From JAGSPQ01 sp038206395 (GTDB taxonomy: Bacteria; Myxococcota; Myxococcia; Myxococcales; Myxococcaceae): DNA of 64,000 nucleotides. The translations under genes were made by a program, and so were the position numbers. Below are positions 17,366-25,834 of the stretch, one piece after another. The stretch's first letter is position 1; each line of letters begins with the position of its first letter. The notes under the pieces were generated by a model. It did no database searches. It saw nothing but the letters and a program-made list of their open reading frames with translations, and had not been told where the DNA came from. The stretch is taken from NCBI GenBank assembly GCA_038206395.1, contig JBBRAX010000005.1, positions 172,374 through 236,373 on the forward strand, in the 5' to 3' direction.

Positions 17366-18087
17366 TGGCCGTCGCCGCTGCGGGAATCTTCGGCGCGATG
17401 TTCGTGCTGTGGTTGCTGAGCCTGAAGCTCAAAGACAGCAGCATCGTCGACATCTTCTGGGGCTGCGGCTTCGTCGGCGTCGGTTGGCTCGGCTACTTCT
17501 GGCAGCCGTCTGACCGTGCGCTGCTCGCCGCGGCACTGACGACCCTGTGGGGGGGGCGGCTGTCGTTTCATCTCTTTGTGCGGAACCATGGCAAGCCCGA
17601 AGACCAGCGGTACCAGGCGATGCGCGCGAAGCGCGGGGCGTCGTGGTGGATCTGGAGCCTGGTCATCGTCTTCGGCCTGCAGGGCGCGCTGATGTGGGTC
17701 GTGTCGCTGCCGCTGCAGACGATTCGCCCGGGGCCCCTGGGGGTGCTCGATGGGGTCGCGGCCCTGGTCGTCCTGGGCGGGGTCGCCTTCGAGGCGCTCG
17801 GTGACGCGCAGCTGAAGGCGTTCAAGCGCGATCATCCCGGGCAGCTGATGACGACGGGGCTGTGGTCGTGGTCGCGGCACCCGAACTACTTCGGCGACTT
17901 CGTCGTCTGGTGGGGCCTGTTCGGCTTCGGTGCCTGGTGGGCGGGCGTCGGGCCAATCGTGATGGCGGTGTTGCTCACCCGCGTGTCCGGCGTGCCGATG
18001 CTCGAGCAGACGATGAAGAACAAGCCCGGCTGGGTCGAGTACGCGCGGCGCACCTCGGCGTTCTTTCCCCTGCCCCCAAAAGAATGA
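17362..18087 (+). CDS. DUF1295-family membrane protein (steroid 5-alpha-reductase-like)
   Basis: This is a 241-residue polytopic protein with about six membrane segments. It contains the DUF1295 signatures VDIFWGCGFV near the N-terminus, LHLF-like LSFHLFVRNHGKPEDQRY, and the C-terminal GLWSWSRHPNYFGDFVVWWG, which in this superfamily (isoprenylcysteine methyltransferase / steroid reductase fold) binds the cofactor. It starts at ATG 17362 inside the plsC-like stop. Substrate unknown; the neighbours suggest lipid modification. Confidence 0.85.
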   Translation: MMAVAAAGIFGAMFVLWLLSLKLKDSSIVDIFWGCGFVGVGWLGYFWQPSDRALLAAALTTLWGGRLSFHLFVRNHGKPEDQRYQAMRAKRGASWWIWSLVIVFGLQGALMWVVSLPLQTIRPGPLGVLDGVAALVVLGGVAFEALGDAQLKAFKRDHPGQLMTTGLWSWSRHPNYFGDFVVWWGLFGFGAWWAGVGPIVMAVLLTRVSGVPMLEQTMKNKPGWVEYARRTSAFFPLPPKE

Positions 18088-18884
18088 AGCGCCTCACCGC
18101 CTTCGTTTTGCTGTTGTTGTCGTCGTGCAAGCAAAAGGCGATCGAGCACCCCACTGCCGTCGCAGGCCGCAGCTACCAGGTGCTCTTGCCTGAGCAGGTT
18201 GAGTCCGCGCCCGTGCTGGTGGTGCTTCACGCGTTCTCGACCTCGGCGCAGACGCAGCGCGGGTACTTCGACGCCGATCGCGTGTTCCTGAAGCAGGGCT
18301 ACGTGGTGGTGCTGCCGACGGGGACGACTGACGCCGACGGCAACACGTTCTGGAATGCGACCGACGGGTGCTGCGATCAGCACGGCACGAAGCCGGACGA
18401 TGTCGCCTACCTCGATGCAGTGCTCGACGACGTCGCCGCGCGGTACCCCGTCGACCCGAAGCGCGTGTTTCTCGCCGGCGTCTCGAACGGCGGCTTCATG
18501 GCTCAGCGGTACGCATGCGATCGGGCCCAGCGTGTCCGCGGCTTTGCGAGTGTCTCCGGCGCGCTGTGGGAAGACCTCACCCGCTGCGTTCCGGCGAAGC
18601 CTGTCGCCGCGCTGCTGGTGCATGGCGATGCCGATCCGGTGGTGCGGATCGACGGAGGCGTGAGTCTGATCACCGGCTCGTCGGCGCGGTATCCATCGGC
18701 GCAGACCGCCGCCCAGTTCTGGGCCGGCGCGGCGGCGCCCGTCGTGTCGAGCGACACGAGCACCACGACCTTGAAGTGGCCCGGTGACGTGCAGCTGTGG
18801 ACGTTTCACGGGGTAGGCCACGCGATTCCCCGCTCGGAAGGCCTGCCCCGCCGCATCGACGACTTCTTCGCGAAGCTGCCGTAG
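18084..18884 (+). CDS. Lipoprotein esterase of the PHB-depolymerase/LpqC type
   Basis: This is a 266-residue alpha/beta-hydrolase preceded by a lipoprotein signal (LLLSSC). The oxyanion region is LVVLHAFSTSAQTQ, the nucleophile elbow is VFLAGVSNGGFMAQ, the acid is in LLVHGDADPVVRIDGG, and the His is in FHGVGHAIP. A CCDQHG motif after WNATDG is typical of the LpqC/PHB-depolymerase family. The ATG at 18084 overlaps the DUF1295 stop. It probably acts on ester substrates in the periplasm or at the surface. Confidence 0.87.
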   Translation: MKRLTAFVLLLLSSCKQKAIEHPTAVAGRSYQVLLPEQVESAPVLVVLHAFSTSAQTQRGYFDADRVFLKQGYVVVLPTGTTDADGNTFWNATDGCCDQHGTKPDDVAYLDAVLDDVAARYPVDPKRVFLAGVSNGGFMAQRYACDRAQRVRGFASVSGALWEDLTRCVPAKPVAALLVHGDADPVVRIDGGVSLITGSSARYPSAQTAAQFWAGAAAPVVSSDTSTTTLKWPGDVQLWTFHGVGHAIPRSEGLPRRIDDFFAKLP

Positions 18885-18927
18885 TCCGCTTATCCCGACA
18901 GCAATCGAGGGATGAACGGAAGTGTCG

Positions 18928-19965
18928 CTACCCAGCCACCACGGAATCGCGCCCCGCTGCCTTCGCCCTGTACATCGCGCGATCCGCCGCCTCGAGCAGC
19001 CCGAGCGCGGACAGCGCGTGATCCGGAAAGCTCGCCGTGCCGATCGAAACGGTGAGCGAAACCGGCGCCCCGCCCCCGACATCGAAGGTCCGCCCGCGGA
19101 ACGCCTCGAGAATCCGCTGCGCCGCGATCAGCGCCCCAGCGGGCCCCGTCTCGAGCAGCAGCAACGCAAACTCATCACCGCCGTACCGAAACGCCGAGTC
19201 GACCCCCCGCGTCGCTTCCGCCAGCACCTCGCCGACCAACTTCAGCGCCCTGCTGCCCGCGAGGTGCCCGCGCGAGTCGTTGACCGCCTTGAACTTGTCG
19301 ACGTCGAGGAACAGCACGGACATCGGCCGGCCGAACCGCTGACACCGCTTCATCTCGGCCTCGAGCGACTGATGCAGCCGCCGCGCGTTGAAGAGCCCGG
19401 TGTGCTCGTCGACCTGCGTGAGCTCCTGCACGCGCTTGAAGTTCCGCGCGTTGTCGATCGCGATCGCTGCGAAGTCCGCGATCGCCGCCGCCGCTCGAAG
19501 GTCATCCTCGGTAAACGGCACCGCATCCTCGCCGTTGACCAGCTCGAGCACCCCCAGCACCCGCTCGCGCACGATCAGCGGCACCGCCAGCGCTGACCGC
19601 GTGTGGGCTTGCGTCTCTTCATCGAACCGCGGCGCGAAGTCTGGATCCGCCCGCACGTTCGCCACCAACCTCGGCCGCCCCGAGGTGAACACCGTACCCG
19701 CGATGCCTTCGCCCGCCAGCACCGTCAGCAGCTTCAGCCGTTCAGCCCCGGGCCCGACACAGATCTCGAAGTGCAGCATGCCGTCGTCGCCCTCGAGCAG
19801 CAGCGACCAACGCTCGGCGCCCAGCAGCCCCGAGACCTTCTGGCCAATCAGCGTCAGCACCTGGTCGACCTCGAGCGTCGACGTCAGCGCCTTGGCGATG
19901 TCGTTGAAGGCCGCCAGCTGCTCGACCGTTCGCTTCATCGCGCCCAGCAGATCGGCGGGATTCAA
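18928..19965 (-). CDS. GAF-domain diguanylate cyclase
   Basis: The 345-residue protein makes cyclic di-GMP from GTP. A GAF sensor domain spans about residues 12-170 (DIAKALTSTLEVDQVLTLIG, LAVPLIVRERVLGVLELVN). The C-terminal GGDEF domain keeps the active site FRYGGDEFALLL and the substrate-binding LFLDVDKFKAVNDSRGH. I see no RxxD inhibitory site upstream of GGDEF in the usual position. It starts at TTG 19965; ATG 19938 is a shorter option. It is a soluble protein, so it senses a cytoplasmic signal. It is transcribed alone, away from maf. Confidence 0.92.
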   Translation of the reverse strand: MNPADLLGAMKRTVEQLAAFNDIAKALTSTLEVDQVLTLIGQKVSGLLGAERWSLLLEGDDGMLHFEICVGPGAERLKLLTVLAGEGIAGTVFTSGRPRLVANVRADPDFAPRFDEETQAHTRSALAVPLIVRERVLGVLELVNGEDAVPFTEDDLRAAAAIADFAAIAIDNARNFKRVQELTQVDEHTGLFNARRLHQSLEAEMKRCQRFGRPMSVLFLDVDKFKAVNDSRGHLAGSRALKLVGEVLAEATRGVDSAFRYGGDEFALLLLETGPAGALIAAQRILEAFRGRTFDVGGGAPVSLTVSIGTASFPDHALSALGLLEAADRAMYRAKAAGRDSVVAG

Positions 19966-20009
19966 TTGGCGGCGTACCCGTGGTTAAGAGGCGTGCCCTT
20001 TCTTACACC

Positions 20010-20594
20010 ATGCCCGCACCGCTCCTCGTCCTCGCGTCCGCTTCTCCCCGCCGCCAGCAGCTGCTGGCCCAGCTCGGGCTGAAGTTCGAAGTGTCACCCG
20101 CGGACCTCGACGAGAGCGTCCATCAGGGCGAAGCCGCCCACACCTACGTCGAGCGCCTCGCCCGTGCGAAGGCCGCCGTCACCGCCCGCGCGCACCCCGG
20201 CGCCGTCTGCCTCGCTGCCGACACTTCGGTCGTCGTCGACGGGGAAATTCTCGGTAAACCCCAAGACGACACCGAAGGCCGCGCGATGCTGAAGCGCCTC
20301 TCGGGCCGCAGCCACGTCGTGATGACGGGCGTCGCCGTTGCCGGCCCGATCGTCGAGTCCCTCGTCGTCGAGACCAAGGTCCGCTTCCGCGTCTTGAGCC
20401 TCGCCGAGGTCGTCTGGTACGTCGCCACCGGCGAAGGCCGCGACAAGGCCGGCGGCTACGCGTCTCAGGCCCGCGCGGGCGCTTTCATCGAAGCAATCGA
20501 AGGCAGCGTCAGCAGCGTCATCGGCCTGCCCCTCGCCGAGTCCCTGGCCCTGCTCGAGAAGGCCGGCGTCGAGCTGCCCTGGGCGATGGAGTGA
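20010..20594 (+). CDS. maf: Maf-like nucleoside-triphosphate pyrophosphatase
   Basis: This 194-residue protein belongs to the Maf family, which hydrolyses non-canonical or regulatory NTPs (dTTP/UTP type). Signature motifs are LVLASASPRRQQLL at the N-terminus, AADTSVVVDGEILGKP, and YASQARAGAFIEAIEGS. ATG 20010 gives the standard N-terminus MPAPLLVLASASPRR; an upstream GTG at 19980 adds non-family residues. The stop overlaps the GTG start of the next gene. Confidence 0.93.
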   Translation: MPAPLLVLASASPRRQQLLAQLGLKFEVSPADLDESVHQGEAAHTYVERLARAKAAVTARAHPGAVCLAADTSVVVDGEILGKPQDDTEGRAMLKRLSGRSHVVMTGVAVAGPIVESLVVETKVRFRVLSLAEVVWYVATGEGRDKAGGYASQARAGAFIEAIEGSVSSVIGLPLAESLALLEKAGVELPWAME

Positions 20595-21259
20595 CGGACC
20601 TCGCCGAAAACTTCGCGGCCATCGAGGCGCGCATCGTCGCCGCCTGTTCCCGCGCCGGCCGCCCCCGCACCGACGTCGTCCTCGTCGCCGTCTCGAAGCT
20701 CCACCCGCCCGAAGCCATTCGCGCAGCCTACGCCCTGGGCCAGCGCGACTTCGGCGAGAACTACGCGCAGGAGCTGCGCGACAAGCACGCCGCCCTCGCC
20801 GACCTCGACGGCCTTCGCTGGCACGCGATCGGCCCACTGCAGCCAAAGAACGCGAAGTACGTCGCCAGGGCCGCCCACACCTTCCACGCGCTCGAACGGC
20901 TCGACACCGCGCAAGAGCTCTCGAAGCGCCGCACTGGCGAGCCGCTGCGCTGCCTGCTCGAGGTCAACGTCGGCACCGAAGCAACCAAGGCCGGCCTCAC
21001 CCCGAAAGCCGCAGGTCAGTTCGCGACAGGCCTCGCCGCCCTGCCCAACCTCACCGTCGTCGGCCTCACCTGCCTGCCGCCGTTCAGCGAAGATCCGCAG
21101 GCCTCTCGCCCGCATTTCGCCGCACTGCGGGCGCTGGCGCAGGGCCTGAGACTCGAGGCGCTGTCGATGGGCACCACCCAGGACTTCGAGGTGGCGATCG
21201 AAGAAGGCGCCACGCTCGTCCGCGTCGGTACCGCGCTCTTCGGAGCTAGAGCGCCTTGA
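20591..21259 (+). CDS. YggS-family pyridoxal-phosphate homeostasis protein
   Basis: This 222-residue protein has the alanine-racemase N-terminal TIM barrel of the YggS/PROSC family, which buffers PLP in the cytoplasm. The PLP lysine is in VLVAVSKLHPPEAI, followed by FGENYAQELRDK, WHAIGPLQPKN, EVNVGTEATKAGL and the phosphate loop region ALSMGTTQDFEVAI (usually SMGMSxDF, here GTT). It starts at GTG 20591 within the maf stop (GTGA), so it is translationally coupled to maf. Its last 14 nt overlap the antisense zinc-ribbon gene. Confidence 0.9.
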   Translation: MTDLAENFAAIEARIVAACSRAGRPRTDVVLVAVSKLHPPEAIRAAYALGQRDFGENYAQELRDKHAALADLDGLRWHAIGPLQPKNAKYVARAAHTFHALERLDTAQELSKRRTGEPLRCLLEVNVGTEATKAGLTPKAAGQFATGLAALPNLTVVGLTCLPPFSEDPQASRPHFAALRALAQGLRLEALSMGTTQDFEVAIEEGATLVRVGTALFGARAP

Positions 21260-21458
21260 GCTTCAGCTTCAGCTCATCGGTGACCAACACCTTGAAGTCG
21301 CAGCCGCAGTAGTTGCAGAGCACTTCGTCGCCCGTACCAACGGGCGGGTCGCACGGGTTGTTCGCGTCGCAGCCGGGGCACTCGAACTCTTTGAACTTCA
21401 TCTGCCCGGGCAGCAGCTGCTTGTCGTCGTCGTCGTCGTCGTAGTGCGGCTTGACCAT
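21246..21458 (-). CDS. Small zinc-ribbon protein with poly-Asp segment
   Basis: This 70-residue acidic protein has an N-terminal run of six Asp residues (MVKPHYDDDDDD, encoded by a near-perfect GAC triplet repeat) followed by two Cys pairs, ECPGCDANNPC and VLCNYCGCDF, that can bind one zinc. It is not assigned to a named family. It lies 10 nt downstream of the cyclic-nucleotide-binding gene on the same strand, so it is probably the last gene of that operon, and its 3' end overlaps yggS by 14 nt. Confidence 0.72.
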   Translation of the reverse strand: MVKPHYDDDDDDKQLLPGQMKFKEFECPGCDANNPCDPPVGTGDEVLCNYCGCDFKVLVTDELKLKLKAL

Positions 21459-21468
21459 GGTCAGGCTC

Positions 21469-21975
21469 CTACCAGCGGTTCAGGAAGTTCGTCATCTCGC
21501 TGAGCGCGACCGAGCGCGCAGTCTGAATCGGGGCGAGAAAATCGGCGACGCACTTCAGCAGCTTGCCGTCTTGCATCAGCGTCTCGCGCGGCAGCTCGCC
21601 CACCGCGGCGTCACTGTGCGCAATCGCCGAGCTCGCCCGCAGCGGAGCACCGCTCAAGATCTCGGCCTCGCCGCACACCTCGCCCCGCGTCACGTTGCCC
21701 AGCTCGACGACGTCTTTGCCCGGGCGCGCCGACAGCCGCACCTCGCCGTGAATGACGAAGTACAGCGACGTGCTGGCGTCGCCCTGCTGGAACAGCACCG
21801 ACTGCGGCGGGTAGCGAAGCGCCACCCCTTTCCGCATCACCTTCTCGGCCACTGGGCCGAGCGCGCGCAGGAAGGGATTCTCGGCCAACAGCGGGTCACC
21901 CTGCACGAGCTCCCACAGGTTGGCGCGCTTCAGCGCCACGCGCACCACGTTGTCTTCAGGAGGAGCCGCGCTCAT
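21469..21975 (-). CDS. Cyclic-nucleotide-binding domain protein
   Basis: This 168-residue protein is a single cNMP-binding (CAP-like) domain: ALRYPPQSVLFQQGDASTSL, YFVIHGEVRLSA, and the phosphate-binding cassette GEVCGEAEILSGAPLRASSA. There is no DNA-binding domain after it, so it is a stand-alone sensor or adaptor. ATG 21975 overlaps the stop of the upstream esterase (ATGA), and the zinc-ribbon gene follows. The three genes form an apparent operon. Confidence 0.85.
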   Translation of the reverse strand: MSAAPPEDNVVRVALKRANLWELVQGDPLLAENPFLRALGPVAEKVMRKGVALRYPPQSVLFQQGDASTSLYFVIHGEVRLSARPGKDVVELGNVTRGEVCGEAEILSGAPLRASSAIAHSDAAVGELPRETLMQDGKLLKCVADFLAPIQTARSVALSEMTNFLNRW

Positions 21976-24122
21976 CGGGCCTCGACGTCGGCGGTCGGCA
22001 GCGTGCGGTAGTTCTGGTCGATGTGCTCCATCAGCTCGAAGAAGGAGTCGCCGTACAACGTCTCGTCGTCCACCGAATACCCGCGGCGGTTCACGTAGAA
22101 CGAGCCCGAGTTGCACTCGCGTTCCCAACCCGCAAGCCGTTCGATCTCTTCGCCCGTGTCGTCCGTCTCGCGGCAGTCCTTCTGTTTTGTCGTCTTGTTC
22201 ACAAAGCAACAACGCCCCGACGGGAACACCTGGATCATCGGGCGGAAGTTCACGTCTTTGTCCTTCGCGTAGCTGTCCGTCACCACCGACGTGCCGAGGA
22301 AGTTCTTTGGATCCATGCCGTAGCCGTGGAGCATGAAGAGCACCGGGTACCGCTTGTCTTTGTTGTCGGGGTGCTCGTAGCCGGGCGGCAGCGCAATCGC
22401 GTACCCGCGCTTCGCCTTTAGCGCCTTCGACTCGAAGAACTCGAGCTTCTGGCGGTCATCGAGGCTCGCCCCCGTGAAGGGGGTGATCGGCCGATCCAGC
22501 GACGGCCACGTCGCCGCGGCCCAGTTGTACATGACGGAAAAACGGTTCAGCGCTTGCTGGTTCGTGCCTACGTGGTCGCCTTCACCCGCGAGACGATCGG
22601 CGTCCGTCGGCTGTTCCTTGCCGTAGAGCATCACCAGGTCGCGCGGCACCGACTTCCACCGGTTGTTCCACGGCGTGAACTGCCCCGTGCGCGGGTCGAC
22701 CATTCCCGGAATCGACTCGAAGGTCCGGTATTCGCCCGTCGGCGTCGAACGCAGCGCCTTCACCAAGCCGAAGAGCTGCTTCGCCATCACGCCCAGGTTG
22801 AAGACGTCGCGAATGCCTCCGTCGGCGAGCACGTTGATCCGCTTGCGCTGCTTCGCGTCGAGCGCGCGGAAGTTCGTGCGGCCGTCGTACTTGAGCAGCG
22901 TCTTCCGGCCGGAGATCAGGTCGTACTTGCCGTTGCCTTCTCCGAGGTCGCCCGTGTTCGGCACGCCGTCCATGCCGTCGTCGCGGTACGGCTCGCCTTG
23001 CTGCCAGAGCCAGTCGTCCTCCGTGCCCACCGCGTTCGTGTCGACGTCGTAGTTGTCGTGGTTCGGATCCACTGCCGCGGGATTCGCCGTCGTCGCGCAG
23101 CCACCCTTGCCGTCTTCCTTCGCATCGGGGCAGCCGTCGGTGCCGACGTCGTCGAAGCGTTCCCACGGGTTGTTGACGATGGGCTCACCGAAATCGCGAC
23201 GGCCGTTGTTGTTGTAGTCGTACGCGAGCCCCACCGGCATCGCGCGCGCGGCCTCCCTGCAAGGGTCCACCGCCCCCGCGTGGTTCAGCATGTACAGCGG
23301 GGTGTCGCCCTTGTTGGCCTCGGCAGCGCCGCCCTGGTTCGCGCAGAAAGCGTCCGCGTAGCTGCGCTCTTGCGACAGGGGCAGCGGGTGAATGCGGTTG
23401 CCCGGGTCGCCGCAGAAGTCGACCGGCGCCTGCGTGTCGCGGCAGAAGAAGAGGCGCGGCTGCCCATCGCAGAACGTGATCGCGTCGTACTTCCCGTCTG
23501 GGTTGTATTCGAGGTTCCTGAGGTTCTTCACCTTCACCGGGTTGGTGCAGAAGTCCGCCGGCGGGTGGCGCATGCGGGAAGGCTCGACGCCCGGCGGCGA
23601 ATACGGCGACAGCGGGTTCTCGGTGAAAAAGTTTCCGAACGCGAGCGTGAGATCCGAAACCATCTCGCCGTAATTGTCGCGGCTGAAGTTCGAGCCGTTC
23701 GTCGTGTAGTGCCAGTGGTTGAAGTCCTGCTGGTGTTCCCACTTCAGGGTCGGCGTCGGCACGCGGCACGCTTCGATCGTCGCCGGGTCATTGAGCTTCG
23801 TCGGATCCATCGCCAGAATCTTCTCGAGCTCCGCGCGCGAGCAGAAGCCGCCCAGCGTGAACTTGTCGAGCATCCGGAAGAAGAACGCCGCGTCCAGCGG
23901 CCCGCCCTGCGGGGCCACCCCGTCGAACTTCTCTGGCCGCGAGAACCCCAACGCCGACGTGCCGATGCCGCCCATCGAGACGCCCGCCACAATCCGATAC
24001 GTCGTCGACACCCTCTCGACCACCTTCGGTTCCGTTGGCTTCACCTCGGCCGGTTTCCCACAACCGAGCAGGAGCCAACCAACGAGAAGAATGGGCGCGC
24101 GGAGGACCTTCACGCGGCACAT
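21972..24122 (-). CDS. Large lipoprotein esterase, hydrolase halves in permuted order
   Basis: The 716-residue protein begins with a lipoprotein signal (VGWLLLGC). The nucleophile elbow IVAGVSMGGIGTSALGF comes about 20 residues after the signal cleavage site, with FDGVAPQGGPLD and LGGFC just behind it. The part that normally precedes the elbow in esterase-D-like hydrolases, the oxyanion strand KRYPVLFMLHGYGMDPKNFL and the helix ELMEHIDQNYRTLPTAD, is at the extreme C-terminus. The middle carries Cys-rich segments and Asp/Asn-rich loops resembling calcium sites (LAYDYNNNGRRDFGEP, DPNHDNYDVDTNAVG, GNGKYD). The order suggests circular permutation of the hydrolase. ATG 24122 or GTG 24113 could be the start. 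It is first in an operon with the cNMP-binding and zinc-ribbon genes and divergent from the DUF3108 gene by about 21 bp. Confidence 0.8.
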   Translation of the reverse strand: MCRVKVLRAPILLVGWLLLGCGKPAEVKPTEPKVVERVSTTYRIVAGVSMGGIGTSALGFSRPEKFDGVAPQGGPLDAAFFFRMLDKFTLGGFCSRAELEKILAMDPTKLNDPATIEACRVPTPTLKWEHQQDFNHWHYTTNGSNFSRDNYGEMVSDLTLAFGNFFTENPLSPYSPPGVEPSRMRHPPADFCTNPVKVKNLRNLEYNPDGKYDAITFCDGQPRLFFCRDTQAPVDFCGDPGNRIHPLPLSQERSYADAFCANQGGAAEANKGDTPLYMLNHAGAVDPCREAARAMPVGLAYDYNNNGRRDFGEPIVNNPWERFDDVGTDGCPDAKEDGKGGCATTANPAAVDPNHDNYDVDTNAVGTEDDWLWQQGEPYRDDGMDGVPNTGDLGEGNGKYDLISGRKTLLKYDGRTNFRALDAKQRKRINVLADGGIRDVFNLGVMAKQLFGLVKALRSTPTGEYRTFESIPGMVDPRTGQFTPWNNRWKSVPRDLVMLYGKEQPTDADRLAGEGDHVGTNQQALNRFSVMYNWAAATWPSLDRPITPFTGASLDDRQKLEFFESKALKAKRGYAIALPPGYEHPDNKDKRYPVLFMLHGYGMDPKNFLGTSVVTDSYAKDKDVNFRPMIQVFPSGRCCFVNKTTKQKDCRETDDTGEEIERLAGWERECNSGSFYVNRRGYSVDDETLYGDSFFELMEHIDQNYRTLPTADVEAR

Positions 24123-24143
24123 ATAGAGGAAAAGTGGGTTTGA

Positions 24144-24953
24144 ATGCAGCCCTTGCCCAGGACGTTCATGTCACAAGCCATGCGACAGTTCAGTCACGCC
24201 GCCGTCTGCACCGTCACCCTGCTGGCGGGCCTCGCGTCTGCTGCTGAGCCCGCCCCCATTCGGTCGGCCTTCGGGCCCGGCGAGCAGAGCACCTTCGAGG
24301 TCAGCTACCTCGGCGTGCCCACCGGCATCGCGACCATCACCGTCGGCCTGAAGATGCAACAGTACGGGCGCGACGTCTGGCCGCTGGTCTGCACCGCGCA
24401 GACGGACCTCGACATCTACCCGGTGCGCGATCGCTTCGTTTCGTACTGGGACTACACGACCCAGCAGAACGTCGGTTCCGACTTCGTCGCCGACGAGAAC
24501 AAGAAGCGCCGCCGCGAGAAGTTTCGCTACGACCGGGTCGCTGGGAGAATCTTCGCGACCAAGCAGGCAGGCGGAAAAGAAGAAAGAGAGCTGGAGTACC
24601 CACTGCCTGAGGGCGTGGTGGATCTCGCCGCCGCCGCTTTCCAGGTGCGCAACAAGCGCCTGAACATCGACGACGTGGTCATCGTCTCGATTTTCACCGG
24701 GATGATCTCGTACCAAATGACGGCGAAGGTCGAAGGCCGCGAGAAGCTGAAGACGGTGATGGGCGAGAAAGACTGCCTGCGCGTCAGCTTCACCGCCGCC
24801 TGGTCGGGAATGCTCGCCCCGCGCAAACCCCTGACGATGTACTTCACCGACGACGCCTTTCACGTGCCGGTGCGCTTCGAAGCCGAGCTGGTGCTGGGCT
24901 CGGTGGTGGCAGAGCTGAAGACGTTCTACCCAGGAAAGGACTACTCCCGATGA
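24144..24953 (+). CDS. DUF3108 exported protein (first of a tandem pair)
   Basis: This is a 269-residue exported protein whose body matches the DUF3108 beta-rich fold (GEQSTFEVSYLGVPTGIAT, CTAQTDLDIYPVRDRFVSYWD, DAFHVPVRFEAELVLGSV). A signal peptide lies at MRQFSHAAVCTV...ASA. Three in-frame ATGs (24144, 24168, 24180) are possible; 24144 has a GAGGA upstream but at a long distance, while 24180 gives the most compact signal peptide. The stop overlaps the next gene (ATGA). Function unknown; DUF3108 proteins are envelope-associated. Confidence 0.82.
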   Translation: MQPLPRTFMSQAMRQFSHAAVCTVTLLAGLASAAEPAPIRSAFGPGEQSTFEVSYLGVPTGIATITVGLKMQQYGRDVWPLVCTAQTDLDIYPVRDRFVSYWDYTTQQNVGSDFVADENKKRRREKFRYDRVAGRIFATKQAGGKEERELEYPLPEGVVDLAAAAFQVRNKRLNIDDVVIVSIFTGMISYQMTAKVEGREKLKTVMGEKDCLRVSFTAAWSGMLAPRKPLTMYFTDDAFHVPVRFEAELVLGSVVAELKTFYPGKDYSR

Positions 24954-25813
24954 CCCGCTTGCTGATCGCCGTGGTCGTATTGCAGTCGTTCGTCACCGTC
25001 GCTTCGATGCCCGCACCCGTCGCCGCGGCCGAGAAGGCGCCGCTGCCACCCTTTCCCACCGACGCCGAGTGCATTCCCCTGCCTGCCGCGCGCCTGCCTC
25101 TGTCTTTCCAGCCGGGCGAGACGTTGGACTACGACCTCGACGCGCTCGGCGCGAAGGCCGGAAAGATGACGATGAAGGTGCTGCCGATGAAAGACGGCCT
25201 GTTGCCCGTCGAGGTCGCGGCCGAGACCAACACCTTCTTCTCGAAGGTCCGCAAGGTGAAGGGCTCGGGCACCAGCTTCTTGAACCCGCGCACGCTGCGC
25301 CCGAACCGATACCTGGAAGACGCCACTGAGGACAACGTGCACCGGGTCGCCGACGTTGCGTTTCACCCGCGCGACAAGCGCGTGCGCCTCACCAGCACCA
25401 TCGACGGCGCGGTGAACCAGTGGGACATGTCGTGGGCCAACGAAGGCATGGACGTGGCGGGCACCATCTACGCGCTGCGACAGCTGCCGCTGAAAGACGG
25501 AATGAAGGTCTGCTTCGACGCCTACGGCATTCGGCGCATGTGGCGCACATGGGGCCGCGTCGTCGGCAAGGAACACGTCTCGATGCCCGTGGGTGAGTTC
25601 GAGGCCTGGCACATCGAAGGCGTCGCCGCGCGCTTCGACCTGCCCGACGCCCGCCGCGAGATCCACGTCTGGATCACCGACGACCCGCGCCGCCTGCCGT
25701 TGGCCGCCCTGGGCGCGATCGACCTCGGCACCGTTCGCGCCACCCTGACCGGCTTCAGCCGCCCCGGCGACAAAGGCACCCGCGCCGAGCCGAAGGGCAA
25801 CCTGAAGTGGTGA
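24950..25813 (+). CDS. DUF3108 exported protein (second of a tandem pair)
   Basis: This is a 287-residue paralogue of the gene before it, again with a signal peptide (LLIAVVVLQSFVTVASMPAPVAAA). DUF3108-like features are FQPGETLDYDLDALGAKAG, ETNTFFSKVRKVKGSGTSF and EIHVWITDDPRRLPL. Translational coupling (ATGA) suggests the two work together, perhaps as paired envelope factors. The sequences have diverged considerably, so the duplication is not recent. Confidence 0.82.
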   Translation: MTRLLIAVVVLQSFVTVASMPAPVAAAEKAPLPPFPTDAECIPLPAARLPLSFQPGETLDYDLDALGAKAGKMTMKVLPMKDGLLPVEVAAETNTFFSKVRKVKGSGTSFLNPRTLRPNRYLEDATEDNVHRVADVAFHPRDKRVRLTSTIDGAVNQWDMSWANEGMDVAGTIYALRQLPLKDGMKVCFDAYGIRRMWRTWGRVVGKEHVSMPVGEFEAWHIEGVAARFDLPDARREIHVWITDDPRRLPLAALGAIDLGTVRATLTGFSRPGDKGTRAEPKGNLKW

Positions 25814-25834
25814 CCCGCACCTGCAGCGCTTCGT

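Noticed and set aside
22554..24143. Plus-strand open frame opposite the permuted esterase
   Set aside because: It is Val/Arg/His-rich, without domain or ribosome-binding site; the esterase on the minus strand has a lipobox and hydrolase motifs.
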